Part shown: piece by piece, positions 43,600-52,078 of the stretch
How the letters are laid out: each line of letters begins with the position of its first letter
Position numbering within the stretch: position 1 is the first letter of the stretch
Assembly (NCBI RefSeq): GCF_001989995.2
Contig: NZ_JAHGUP010000024.1
Coordinates: forward strand, 1-64,000
DNA length: 64,000 nucleotides
Reading direction: 5' to 3'
Source: Vibrio anguillarum
GTDB lineage: Bacteria > Pseudomonadota > Gammaproteobacteria > Enterobacterales > Vibrionaceae
Notes under the pieces: model-generated
Seen by the model: the letters and a program-made list of their open reading frames with translations, nothing else
What the model was told of the DNA's origin: nothing
Databases searched by the model: none
Made by a program: the position numbers and the translations under genes

Positions 43600-44292
43600 A
43601 TGACTGAGAAAAAAATAAAATGTATTATTTTCGACTGTGAAGGTACTTTAGTTGATAGTGAGCGTTTGTGCTGCGAAGCGCTAGTCAATGTATTGAACCA
43701 ACTAGGAGCCCACCTTACTTTTGCACAAGTGAGTAACCATTTTGAAGGTGGGAAGATTGCGGACATACTGTTTCAGGCACTTGAACATACGAACATTAAC
43801 GCCGATCTTGATCTTTTAGAGAACCTTTATCGGGATAAAGTTAATGAGCTCTTCGAGCAATATCTTTCACCCATGGATGGTGCGATAGAACTACTTGAGT
43901 ATTTACGCCAGCAGGGTATTGAATACTGTGTCACCTCTAATGCACCTAAAGAAAAAATATCATCAATTTTACAACGGAGCGGTTTGCTCCCTTTGTTTGA
44001 AGGACGCATTTTTTCAGCCTTTGATGCGAATAGCTGGAAGCCTGAACCTGATTTGATTCGTTATTGTGCGATGAATATGGGATTTCTTTTGCAAGAATGT
44101 ATTTATGTGGATGATTCAGCAAAAGGGGTTGAAGCGGGTATCAATGCAGAGGTACCAACCGTTCAGCTAGCACCTCTTAACCCACAGGGTTTTTCTCAAG
44201 CGCCTAATGTCGTTGTTATCGACACATTACTCGAGCTTAAGCCATGGCTCAATGCACATTGTTGGCCAAGCAATGAATGTGTTTATGACTGA
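43600..44292 (+). CDS. HAD-superfamily phosphatase, YieH-like
   Basis: A 230-residue haloacid dehalogenase-type hydrolase, subfamily of phosphoglycolate and 6-phosphogluconate phosphatases, most like E. coli YieH. Motif I is FDCEGTLVDSE at residues 10-20, where the second acid is Glu instead of Asp (usual DxDGT). Motif II is CVTSNAP near 106, motif III lysine is in SWKPEPD near 146, and motif IV is YVDDSAKGVEAG near 168. The cap domain is the helical type. ATG at 43600 was chosen because AAGGA lies upstream; longer frames upstream begin in a promoter-like region. The gene is single. Its 3' end overlaps a small leftward gene by 44 bases. The substrate is unknown. Confidence 0.87.
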   Translation: MTEKKIKCIIFDCEGTLVDSERLCCEALVNVLNQLGAHLTFAQVSNHFEGGKIADILFQALEHTNINADLDLLENLYRDKVNELFEQYLSPMDGAIELLEYLRQQGIEYCVTSNAPKEKISSILQRSGLLPLFEGRIFSAFDANSWKPEPDLIRYCAMNMGFLLQECIYVDDSAKGVEAGINAEVPTVQLAPLNPQGFSQAPNVVVIDTLLELKPWLNAHCWPSNECVYD

Positions 44293-44461
44293 TTAGCGCT
44301 GTGTGTACACCAATCATTTGCTGGACGCTTTGTAAGTGGTCGGTTTTAAAACCACATTGTGCGCAGATAAACTTTTCATTGTTTGTGGAAATAAAGTATT
44401 CGTCATGTTGACAAAGTGGACAGCAGTCTATTTTTTCAAGTGTTTTATTTATATTTTTCAT
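44249..44461 (-). CDS. small zinc-ribbon protein
   Basis: A protein of about 70 residues with two cysteine pairs, DCCPLCQHDEYFI and FICAQCGFKTD, separated by 17 residues. The spacing suits a rubredoxin-like zinc ribbon. The rest is a basic N-terminus and a helical tail with His residues (HTALISHKHIHCLA). The gene lies in the gap between the HAD phosphatase and the YjdF-like gene and overlaps the phosphatase 3' end by 44 bases. The opposite-strand frame looks like noise, and two CxxC pairs with ribbon spacing are unlikely by chance, so I believe it, but the ribosome site (GAGA about ten bases upstream) is weak. The likely role is nucleic-acid or protein binding; no family is assigned. Confidence 0.55.
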   Translation of the reverse strand: MKNINKTLEKIDCCPLCQHDEYFISTNNEKFICAQCGFKTDHLQSVQQMIGVHTALISHKHIHCLANNVH

Positions 44462-44575
44462 AATCAATTCTCAGCAGCAAAAAGGGAGAGTCATGTTCTC
44501 CGTACTCACAGAATAAACACTAATCAAAACTTGCTCTCGGTAATATTTACCTTAGTTCCAAAAATTAGAGGCATT

Positions 44576-45187
44576 TCATACTTCACTGTAAGGAATGTTT
44601 GATTTTGGCCTAAACCATAATAGGCAAAGTGCCGTCATTGCCCCAAGGGTATCGCATAACATGTCTTTTTGTGCGTCCCAAATGTCGCCTTGTGAACCCA
44701 GAAAAGCGATTCCTTCATCACCACCCGCGATTGAGGCATACCACCATTCAATAATTTCGTAACCTGCTGCGATACTCATGATAGAGAAAAGCCCGAACAA
44801 TGAGGCAATTAGCGGTTTACAGAGCTGCTTTCTAATTAAATATTCAGCGATAGGGTAGGCATAAAAGCCAATTGAGAAATGAGCGACGCGATCAAAATTA
44901 TTACGAGATGATCCGATCAGTTCGTTGAACCAAGCAAACGGAACATCTGCAAATGTATATTTAGCCCCAATGGTATGCAAACTAAGCCACACAAACATCA
45001 GAATATAAGCCGTTGAGCTAAAGCGTAGTTTTGTTGAAGCCCAATAGACGAGTGCTAAGATCCCTAGCGCAGGGATGATTTCTGCTAACCAGACAGCACG
45101 AGAAACCGGCGCGATCGCTGAAAATAGAAAGAGTACACCGTAGATCGCCGTCAAAAATAAAAGCGTGCGTGAGAAGTTGAGAGACAT
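44576..45187 (-). CDS. YjdF-like inner membrane protein (DUF2238)
   Basis: A 203-residue polytopic membrane protein with about six helices. The family hallmark NNFDRVAHFSIGFYAYPIAE with Asp-Arg and His in a membrane region is near residue 98, and EIIEWWYASIAGGDEGIAFL plus GSQGDIWDAQKDMLCDTLGA with conserved acids lie near 146-180. These match E. coli YjdF and other DUF2238 proteins. The conserved charged residues in or near the membrane suggest an enzyme or transporter, but no function is known. ATG at 45187 was chosen because AGGA stands eight bases upstream. It is a single leftward gene. Its promoter would lie in the 45.19-45.51 kb gap. Confidence 0.85.
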   Translation of the reverse strand: MSLNFSRTLLFLTAIYGVLFLFSAIAPVSRAVWLAEIIPALGILALVYWASTKLRFSSTAYILMFVWLSLHTIGAKYTFADVPFAWFNELIGSSRNNFDRVAHFSIGFYAYPIAEYLIRKQLCKPLIASLFGLFSIMSIAAGYEIIEWWYASIAGGDEGIAFLGSQGDIWDAQKDMLCDTLGAMTALCLLWFRPKSNIPYSEV

Positions 45188-45511
45188 GTTTTTTCCTATC
45201 ACAAAATACCGATGGATAGTGCCACTATTTTGCACGATGTTCAATTTTGTTGAATTCTGTATCTTATAGACGTAGAAATTTGTGTTTGAGATGTGCGTAT
45301 CTACCTTCGTTTTGTGATTGATTTTCGCATCGTCTTAGCAAAGAGATCAGCAAGGTGGAGAAGATCATGCAACAACTCGATCTTTCTCTTTTTATGTATT
45401 GATAGATAGTGCGTGTGATAAACGGACTCTAGTTCAAAAAGCCAAGATAATATGCGGTAAGAAACTCGACAAAAAAGCGATATTGGATTTGAATGAAGAG
45501 AGAACCTTAAT
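45188..45511. other. gap between YjdF-like and J-domain genes
   Basis: About 324 bases with a candidate terminator-like hairpin and tiny ORF (45358-45402). The remaining DNA is AT-rich and should hold the two divergent promoters. No longer gene can be supported. Confidence 0.5.
45358..45393 (+). terminator. terminator-like hairpin with a tiny ORF
   Basis: GAGAAGATC, a 12-base loop, GATCTTTCTC (one bulged T), then five T. It would end a rightward transcript that starts in the gap, either a small RNA or the leader of the J-domain gene. An 11-codon ORF (MQQLDLSLFMY) with ribosome site GGTGGAG begins inside the stem at 45367 and ends at 45402. Confidence 0.5.
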
Positions 45512-46174
45512 GTGAACGTCGAGACTATGTCCCAAAGTAGGCCCGAAAGTATGTCTGAAAGCTTAGAACTTACCGCTCAGTTTCAATCTTACATGGAAAA
45601 TCCGCTGCTTTGGCCAATGTTGGAGGTGTTGCGTAAACAGCCTTCCGGTTGGAAAGTCCATACGTTAGCGGCACATTTAAGTGAACAGGGATTCATGCCT
45701 GTACTTGATAGCGCACCTGAAAAAGACCTCTTTAAGCGTAATTTTTTGATCATGAACGCGCTCTATCAGCTTCAAGAGACGCTTTACCCTGAAAAGTGGT
45801 TACAAGTATCAGCAATGGACATTGTACTAATGCCTGCGCATCGTGCCGTTAATTGTGAAATCGACCCAGATGAACCATTGCGTGATTATTACACTCAGTG
45901 GAAAAATTATGAGGCTGATGAAGGAGAAGTGCGCCGCTTGTTGAACGAATTCTGGACTCGTTACCGTAAAGCAATGGGTGGAACGAGTAACCTTAATATG
46001 AATCGTCTTCAAGCATTGAGGTTGTTTAAATTACCAGCGGAAGCGACGCAAATTGAAATCCGAAAAACATGGCGCAAGTTGGCACTAAAGTGGCATCCAG
46101 ATAGAGACAATGGCAATGCTGAAACATTTAGAGTGTTGTGTGAAGCATGGAATATTTTGCGGCAAAATAGTTAA
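45512..46174 (+). CDS. DnaJ-related J-domain protein
   Basis: A protein of about 220 residues. The first 140 residues form the DNAJ-related domain found in gammaproteobacteria (NPLLWPMLEVLRKQPSGWKV; LFKRNFLIMNALYQLQ). The C-terminal 60 residues are a J domain, with helix II and the HPD tripeptide in KTWRKLALKWHPDRDNG near residue 195. The J domain is at the C-terminus, unlike classical DnaJ. It should stimulate a DnaK-type Hsp70 toward a specific client. Start is uncertain: GTG at 45512, ATG at 45527 and ATG at 45551 are in frame; the first residues are Ser-, Glu- and Met-rich and may be untranslated. The gene is single and convergent with the ABC-class ATPase. Confidence 0.85.
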   Translation: MNVETMSQSRPESMSESLELTAQFQSYMENPLLWPMLEVLRKQPSGWKVHTLAAHLSEQGFMPVLDSAPEKDLFKRNFLIMNALYQLQETLYPEKWLQVSAMDIVLMPAHRAVNCEIDPDEPLRDYYTQWKNYEADEGEVRRLLNEFWTRYRKAMGGTSNLNMNRLQALRLFKLPAEATQIEIRKTWRKLALKWHPDRDNGNAETFRVLCEAWNILRQNS

Positions 46175-46287
46175 AGTCCAAACCTTAAACTCTAGACAAG
46201 ATGTTCGCCGAATAAGGTCAACTGGCACTGTAAGGCATACCTAAGCTAACTACCTGTAATGTACTAAAGCAATAAGGTACTGAGGTA

Positions 46288-46315
46288 AAAAAGAAGCGAT
46301 CTCTCACTTCTTTTT
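46288..46315. terminator. bidirectional terminator-like hairpin
   Basis: AAAAAGAAG, a 10-base loop, CTTCTTTTT between the convergent J-domain and ATPase genes. The stem is A/T-rich, so its strength is doubtful. Confidence 0.5.
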
Positions 46316-46340
46316 GCTTTTGTTGTTGGGGAGTTAATCT

Positions 46341-47996
46341 TTACTGGTGGTTTTTAAATTGCGACTTGCGCATACGGTTCAACGCCGCCATCACATCAAT
46401 GACACGTGGTTTCGCCAAGTCACCGTGGTTTGGCATATTTTGGTGCCATGTTCCTGCTAATAAAGCCATCATCTCTTTGCTTGGTTGCGCTGACCACCCC
46501 GGAGTCTGCGCAAACTGGAACCAAGTCCAGCCAATCGCATTGACTTCAGAAGGTGACTCCAATTGTTCTAACGCATTTAAATCGGTAAATTCTTTGCCAA
46601 AGCGAAGCGAATCAACGCCTTTGGCAGAGACTCGGAATTTACCATCAACCAGTAATTTTTGCAGCGCAGTGCGATTCACCGCGCGTTCTGGGAAAATAGC
46701 CAGTGGCGTTTCACATTCGTTGTGACGAGCAGTTGGGTGCTGTTTGATGACTTCTTTAGCTTTGTTAGTCACATCAACGGCGTGGTAGTCATGCATCTGG
46801 ATGACAGTATCGGCGACATCTAAGTAATCACCGGACCCCCCCATAACAATCAGTGTTGAGATATCCAAATTATCGCGAAGTTGCCCGATACGATCAACCA
46901 ATGGTGTAATGGGCTCATCACCTTTACTGACCAGCGCTTGCATACGCTCATCACGGATCATGAAGTTGGTGGCGGAAGTATCTTCATCAATCAGTAATGT
47001 ACTAGCGCCAGATTCAATGGATTCTTGTAACCACGATGCTTGCGATGTTGAACCGGACGCATCTTGAGTGCTGAAATCGGAGGTTTCTTTACCCATAGGT
47101 AGGTGATTGATGTAGTTGGACAAATTTAAATTATGTACGCAACGGCCATCTTCAGCGCGAATTTTCATGGCTTGATGATCCGTAACAATTCGCTCACGGC
47201 CATCACCGGGAATATGGTTGTAAATTGAACGCTCAATCGCCGTTAACAAAGTCGATTTACCGTGAAAACCACCGCCGACGATAAGGGTTATACCTTTGGG
47301 GATGCCGAGTCCTTTAATTTTTCCTTGGTTTGGTGTCTCAAGCTCAACTTCTAGCGATGTGGGGGCTTGGAAAGTAACAGCGTCTTTCATCGGCAGATCA
47401 CAGTTACCTGCCAAGCGAGGTAATACGCTGCCATTAGCCACAAAAGCAACCAGATTGTGCTGTACCAGTTGTGCACGCATTACTTCTTGATCTTCGATCA
47501 CAGCGCAATGCTCAAGTAGGGCATCTTTATCCAGTTCACGTTCAATGGTGGCCCGGCGAATGAATTTTGGCAGGTAGAAGGTGATGATGTTGAGCGCTTT
47601 CTTGGCCAGAATGTCACGACCTTCAGCGGGTAAATTGATGCGAAAACGAAGCTCAATACCATGCTCCGTAAAGAGAACAGCGGTACTATCAAGCACCGTT
47701 TGGCCCGTCAATGCGATGGCAATATGGTTCTCTTGCTTAGCAAACTCCGCAAAACTACGAGCGATAAAATCTCTTGCAGCCATTTGATAAGCAGGTGATT
47801 TCTCTTTTAACCATTCCAGACCGGTCAGAGACCATGCTCGAGTAGCGCGAAAGCGAGATGCAGAAGCGTAAGGGTCCGCTTGGATATGATCGATATGCAA
47901 GGTGAAATCACCAAATTCGTATTGACCTTTGATCTGCTGATAGGCGCGGTAGTTCTGTTTTTCTAGCTTTTTGAGAATTGATGTTAATAAATCCAT
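46341..47996 (-). CDS. ABC-class ATPase of unknown role (PF09818 type)
   Basis: A 551-residue cytosolic protein of the predicted ATPase of the ABC class family. The P-loop is GGGFHGKST near residue 258 (Gly-rich, with Lys-Ser-Thr), the Walker B/D-loop region is TLLIDEDTSATNFMIRDERM near 340, and an H-loop-like LIVMGGSGDYLDVADTVIQM is near 400. It has N-terminal features of the family (LKKLEKQNYRAYQQIKGQYE; FTLHIDHIQADPYASASRFR). It has no membrane segments, and no transporter gene lies nearby, so it is not a transport ATPase. ATG at 47996 was chosen because it starts the conserved part. The biochemical function is unknown across bacteria. It is a single leftward gene. Confidence 0.88.
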   Translation of the reverse strand: MDLLTSILKKLEKQNYRAYQQIKGQYEFGDFTLHIDHIQADPYASASRFRATRAWSLTGLEWLKEKSPAYQMAARDFIARSFAEFAKQENHIAIALTGQTVLDSTAVLFTEHGIELRFRINLPAEGRDILAKKALNIITFYLPKFIRRATIERELDKDALLEHCAVIEDQEVMRAQLVQHNLVAFVANGSVLPRLAGNCDLPMKDAVTFQAPTSLEVELETPNQGKIKGLGIPKGITLIVGGGFHGKSTLLTAIERSIYNHIPGDGRERIVTDHQAMKIRAEDGRCVHNLNLSNYINHLPMGKETSDFSTQDASGSTSQASWLQESIESGASTLLIDEDTSATNFMIRDERMQALVSKGDEPITPLVDRIGQLRDNLDISTLIVMGGSGDYLDVADTVIQMHDYHAVDVTNKAKEVIKQHPTARHNECETPLAIFPERAVNRTALQKLLVDGKFRVSAKGVDSLRFGKEFTDLNALEQLESPSEVNAIGWTWFQFAQTPGWSAQPSKEMMALLAGTWHQNMPNHGDLAKPRVIDVMAALNRMRKSQFKNHQ

Positions 47997-48083
47997 CTCG
48001 ATATCGCTCGTTTGGAAAGGAAAGGCGGCGATTATAGGAACCGCCACACTGAGAGTAAAGACATGATAAGGGATTCCTTTATC

Positions 48084-49994
48084 CTACAAAACCTTTGTCT
48101 CGATAGGGTGTGCATAATTTTGGTTCAGTAGCCCAGCCTCAAACTCGTCACAAGGCATCGGTTTACCATAGAAATAGCCTTGGCCAAACTCACACCCTTC
48201 ACTGATGATAAAGTCTTCTTGGCTTTGATTTTCAATCCCTTCGAGGATCACTTTCAGCTTTAATTTTTTGGCAACGTGAATGATTGAGCGAACAATTTCT
48301 TTATCTTCCTCACTTTGATCCAATTGATGTACAAAGCTTTTATCTATTTTTATGCAATCGAAGGGAAATTTTTTCAAATAGCTGAAAGAGGCGTAGCCCG
48401 TGCCGAAATCATCAAGTGACAACGTCACGCCGAGTTGGTGTAGAATTCGCAGTGTGTTGCGAGCCACCACTTCATCCGCAATCAAACAGCTTTCTGTTAC
48501 TTCCAACTCTAAGTACCGAGCTGGAAGTTGGTAGGTGTTCAGTAGCTCACGAACTTGGTCTGCGAATTGGGCATTCTTTAATTGGACGGCTGAAACGTTA
48601 ATGGCCATTTTGAAATTATCGACCTGTTTTGCCCATTGGCTCGTTTTTTCGATGGCCGATCGCAGGACAAAGTTACCCACTTCAAAAATCAGTCCATTTT
48701 GTTCGGCCATGTGAATTAAGGTTTCATTGGATATATCGCCCAATACGGGATGCCGCCAACGTAGTAGCGCTTCTGCCCCCGTCCAGCGATGAGTGGTTGG
48801 AGAGACCTTAGGTTGAAAATAGAGCATGAGCTCATCGTTGCGCACTGCTCGTAATAAGTAGCTTTCTAATTGGTTGATTTGCCGGAGTGAGTCACTGAAC
48901 ACTTGCGAGTGATAGCAAAACTTATGACCGGAATCTTTGCAAGAGACCATGGCAGCAGAAGCTTGTTTGAGCAGTTCTATAGCATTGTCAGTGTCTAAAC
49001 TCGTTGCAATACCAATATAGGAATGAAGATGAACATTATGGTCATCGAGCTTAAATTCAGAATGACCGATTTCGACCAATTTATGGCACAACTTTTCCAA
49101 GTGACGCGCTAATAGTTTTGTTTTGACGATCAAGACTAAATCTGTCGACGTGGGTCGAGCGGTCAATATTTCAATTTTATCGCAGCGGCCTAGTCGCTCA
49201 CGATATCGAGCGATGACTTGATCCCATGCTCGGTAGCCAAAGTGAGATTGAATATGACGAGCATTAGTGAAACCAATATGAATGGCGGCAACTTCGGTGT
49301 GCTGCTTTGTTGCTTGTAAAAGGCTATTTTTGAGCTCCAGTTCAAGTGCGTTGCGATTTAAAAAACCTGTGCTGATGTCATGCCACTTTTGATATTGAAT
49401 CTGTTGTTCTGCGGCGCGGCGTTTATCGATTTCTTGCGTGAGCGAGTAGTTGAGATCAGCAAGATCTTGTGTTCGGTTATCGACGCGAAGCTGAAGCTCA
49501 TCATTGAGCTGCTGAAGTCTTACCTGTTGGTATAAGGTGGTGAGCTGGGATTCAATGGTATCGCGAAAACTTTCCAGTAACTGCCGATAGGTGGGGCTAA
49601 AATGGTTCTCCTTGCTATCGAGTACGCAAATGGTGCCAAACATATCACCATTCGGCCACTTTAATGGGATGCCACAATAGGCAATCATGCCCAGTGGTAC
49701 ATCTGGATTATGCATCCATTTTTTATCGGCTAAAGCATTCGGGACCAATAGTTCCTGCTGTGTTTGCATCACAGTTTCACAGTACAGACCTTGTCCTAAG
49801 GGTTCTTTATGTCCGGTTTGATAGGGGTTGTCGACGTTGGTATTTTTACAGAATATTTCGAGTTTTTGCTGGCTAGCACGCATGATCAATGCGCTCGGGA
49901 CGTTTAAAATTTCAGCGAGTAAATTCACAATGCGTTGCCATCCATCCATCATTGAAGAGGGGATGAGCATCTCATGTGTCTTTATTTTCGACAT
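48084..49994 (-). CDS. GAF-GGDEF-EAL protein, probable c-di-GMP phosphodiesterase
   Basis: A 636-residue signalling protein. A GAF domain fills about residues 10-160 (VPSALIMRASQQKLEIFCKN; AYCGIPLKWPNGDMFGTICV), followed by a coiled coil, a GGDEF-like domain about 195-360 and an EAL domain 375-625. The GGDEF signature is missing: the place reads ARPTSTDLVLIVK. The EAL domain keeps GAEALLRWR near 408, ELEVTESCLI, DDFGTGYAS, KIDKSFVHQ and EGIENQS, so phosphodiesterase activity is expected. GAF suggests control by a small ligand or redox. ATG at 49994 has AAGGA about ten bases upstream; a longer start at 50039 is less likely. It is monocistronic, upstream of nothing on the same strand; fabV lies behind a terminator. 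Confidence 0.9.
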   Translation of the reverse strand: MSKIKTHEMLIPSSMMDGWQRIVNLLAEILNVPSALIMRASQQKLEIFCKNTNVDNPYQTGHKEPLGQGLYCETVMQTQQELLVPNALADKKWMHNPDVPLGMIAYCGIPLKWPNGDMFGTICVLDSKENHFSPTYRQLLESFRDTIESQLTTLYQQVRLQQLNDELQLRVDNRTQDLADLNYSLTQEIDKRRAAEQQIQYQKWHDISTGFLNRNALELELKNSLLQATKQHTEVAAIHIGFTNARHIQSHFGYRAWDQVIARYRERLGRCDKIEILTARPTSTDLVLIVKTKLLARHLEKLCHKLVEIGHSEFKLDDHNVHLHSYIGIATSLDTDNAIELLKQASAAMVSCKDSGHKFCYHSQVFSDSLRQINQLESYLLRAVRNDELMLYFQPKVSPTTHRWTGAEALLRWRHPVLGDISNETLIHMAEQNGLIFEVGNFVLRSAIEKTSQWAKQVDNFKMAINVSAVQLKNAQFADQVRELLNTYQLPARYLELEVTESCLIADEVVARNTLRILHQLGVTLSLDDFGTGYASFSYLKKFPFDCIKIDKSFVHQLDQSEEDKEIVRSIIHVAKKLKLKVILEGIENQSQEDFIISEGCEFGQGYFYGKPMPCDEFEAGLLNQNYAHPIETKVL

Positions 49995-50123
49995 ATTATC
50001 AAATTCCTTTGGACGACAAAGCTTAAAAAAGCCGAGCATTCATTGCTCTAGACTGACGATGACAAGATCCGCTCCTATGACCATAGTATGGTATTAAGAA
50101 TAAGAACGCGCCGCCAATGTAAC

Positions 50124-50151
50124 AAAAAAAAACCCCAATAAAATATTGGGG
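50124..50151 (-). terminator. terminator of fabV
   Basis: Read leftward: CCCCAAT, a 5-base loop, ATTGGGG, then nine T. Located 43 bases after the fabV stop codon. Confidence 0.92.
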
Positions 50152-50194
50152 CATTGAGATAGTTAGCTGTGTCTCGTAAATGATACGGAAGGAG

Positions 50195-51394
50195 TTAATC
50201 GGCTTGCTTGATATAATGGTCGATATTAATTTCTTGAGCATAATCAACACAGTCAAAGTCGAAGCCATTGAGCTGCATGAATTCTCGCTTAAAGCCCTTA
50301 TAGTCACCTAGTTGCTTAAAGTTGTACTGATCCATTTTCTCCAGTAAATCGGCCACTTTTTGCTGAGTATCTGGGTTGAGCTCCCAATCATCCATACGGA
50401 TCAGTCGTTCGCCATCAACGGGTACTTTGCCTTTGCTAGAGAGTTTTTCGCTAAACAGACGCTGCATCTGCTCGATACATCCTTCGTGCGTCTCTTTTTC
50501 TTTCATCACCTTATACAATGCGACAATGTAAGGGCTTAAATTGGGAATGAACACGCTCGCCTTCGTGACTAAAGCTTTACAAACAGTCGCATAAGCCCCG
50601 CCGCCATAGTTAGACAATTTTAGGTTGAGAGAGTGGCTGGTTTGGTGCAAATCAATTTTGGCGCGCCCCAGTGTACCGTCAAGATAAATGGGGTGAGTAA
50701 TCTGAGGGCCGATGTATGAAAAAGCAATGGTTTTACACCCTTGTGCAATCGATTCAGTGTTGATCAGCGTATCTATCCAGTTTTCCCAATCCTCGCCACC
50801 CATTACTTTCAGTGTACTTTCGATCTCTTCGTCATTTGCAGGGGCAATGGTGGTTTCTACCCACGTATCGTTTTCTAGTAATATCGTCGCACCAGAAACG
50901 GCCTCACCAATCGGTTTGATGGCGGAGCGCCAATACTGATCTGAATTGGGTTTTGGTCTCATGCCGCTGGCGATACTGTAAATGACTAAATCGACTTCCC
51001 CTTCAAAATAGGTCTCTATCGCTTCAATCACTTGCTCGCGTACTGATGATGAAAAAACATCCCCATCGATATTGACGGCGACTCGACCCGCTTGCTCGGC
51101 CTGTTGTTTAAAAAAGAGATTGTTGTACCAACCAGCACTACCAACCCCTTTTTCTGATGGCGTTTTTTCAAAGGAAACGCCAATCGTATCGGCTTCTGAA
51201 CCACCAAAGGTTAGGGCAATGCGGGCGGCGAGCCCAAAGCCTGACGATGCGCCTAAAATGAGAACTCGTTTTGGCCCGTGAGTGATCGGTCTGCAAGATT
51301 TTACGTAATTAATCTGTTGTAACACAGCTTGTTCGCATCCGAGTGGATGAGCAGAGCGAGCGACCACACCTTTGATCACAGGTTCAATGTGCAT
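50195..51394 (-). CDS. fabV: FabV-type enoyl-ACP reductase / trans-2-enoyl-CoA reductase
   Basis: A 399-residue NADH-dependent enzyme that reduces the enoyl double bond in the last step of fatty acid elongation. The Rossmann site is LGASSGFGLAARIALTFGG near residue 50, and the catalytic pair is Tyr and Lys in the Y-x8-K motif YLDGTLGRAK near residues 235-244, the unusual long spacing that defines FabV. Conserved VIYSIASGMRPKP and the SYIGPQITHPIYLD loop support it. FabV enzymes resist triclosan, so this organism should be less sensitive to it. The gene is alone with its own terminator. Length equals the V. cholerae type enzyme (about 400 residues). Confidence 0.95.
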   Translation of the reverse strand: MHIEPVIKGVVARSAHPLGCEQAVLQQINYVKSCRPITHGPKRVLILGASSGFGLAARIALTFGGSEADTIGVSFEKTPSEKGVGSAGWYNNLFFKQQAEQAGRVAVNIDGDVFSSSVREQVIEAIETYFEGEVDLVIYSIASGMRPKPNSDQYWRSAIKPIGEAVSGATILLENDTWVETTIAPANDEEIESTLKVMGGEDWENWIDTLINTESIAQGCKTIAFSYIGPQITHPIYLDGTLGRAKIDLHQTSHSLNLKLSNYGGGAYATVCKALVTKASVFIPNLSPYIVALYKVMKEKETHEGCIEQMQRLFSEKLSSKGKVPVDGERLIRMDDWELNPDTQQKVADLLEKMDQYNFKQLGDYKGFKREFMQLNGFDFDCVDYAQEINIDHYIKQAD

Positions 51395-51475
51395 AGTTTG
51401 TACCTTTGCGGTTAGGGGAATGGTCTAAAAAATATCGTAAAACTAGGTAAAGTTCATTGAGCTGAGGCATTAAAA

Positions 51476-52078
51476 TCAGAGATGCTCTGCTAAATGTTGC
51501 GCAACAAAATTGGCGATCCACGGCTGAGCGTCGACCGTCGGATGTAAGCCATCAGCCATCATCCACTCTGGTTTAATGATCACTTGCTCTAAGAAAAAGG
51601 GCAGTAACGGCACAGTGTGTTGGAGGCTAAGCTCAGAATAGAGGCTATAAAAGGCATCGCTGTAGCGTTTGCCATAGTTTGGTGGAATGCGAATCTGCAT
51701 CAAAAGAGGGGTTGAGCCTGCTTTTTTTATTTGGCCAATGATGGCGGTTAAATTGCTGCTGATCAATTGAGATGGAAAGCCACGCAATCCGTCGTTCGCA
51801 CCAAGCTCAATAAGCACCGCATCAGGGGTATGTAGGGTGAGTAGTGACGGTAAGCGGGCTAGGCCATTGCCCGTTGTATCGCCAGAAATACTGGCATTAA
51901 TGACATCAATGTCTGATTTACCTTCAGCTTGCAACGCATTAGGTAGCAAGCTAGGCCAAGCGTTTTCAATCGGCATTTGGTAACCAGCGCTTAAACTATC
52001 ACCCAATATCAAGAGTGTGGTACTACTAGCGCTAGCCGAGAATAATAAAATACAAATCAAGGAAAGAAGTCGAGTCAT
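51476..52078 (-). CDS. tesA: acyl-CoA thioesterase I / lysophospholipase L1
   Basis: A 200-residue periplasmic SGNH hydrolase. Signal peptide residues 1-18 (LLSLICILLFSASAS) precede LILGDSLSAGYQMP with the nucleophile Ser in GDSL near residue 28. The other blocks are SGDTTGNGLARL (block II Gly), IELGANDGLRG (block III Asn) and MADGLHPTVDAQPWI (block V Asp and His). TesA hydrolyses fatty acyl-CoA and lysophospholipids and acts as protease I in E. coli. ATG at 52078 was chosen as it begins the signal peptide. Its start codon overlaps the start codon of ybbA on the other strand, so the promoters must lie within the opposing genes. The same divergent tesA-ybbAP order is found in E. coli. Confidence 0.94.
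   Translation of the reverse strand: MTRLLSLICILLFSASASSTTLLILGDSLSAGYQMPIENAWPSLLPNALQAEGKSDIDVINASISGDTTGNGLARLPSLLTLHTPDAVLIELGANDGLRGFPSQLISSNLTAIIGQIKKAGSTPLLMQIRIPPNYGKRYSDAFYSLYSELSLQHTVPLLPFFLEQVIIKPEWMMADGLHPTVDAQPWIANFVAQHLAEHL

Noticed and set aside
45312..45330. CRP-like TGTGA site before the J-domain gene
   Set aside because: The right half does not fit TCACA at the six-base spacing.
46341..47996. defence-system ATPase
   Set aside because: The protein fits the conserved ABC-class ATPase family, stands alone and has no nuclease or other defence partner nearby.
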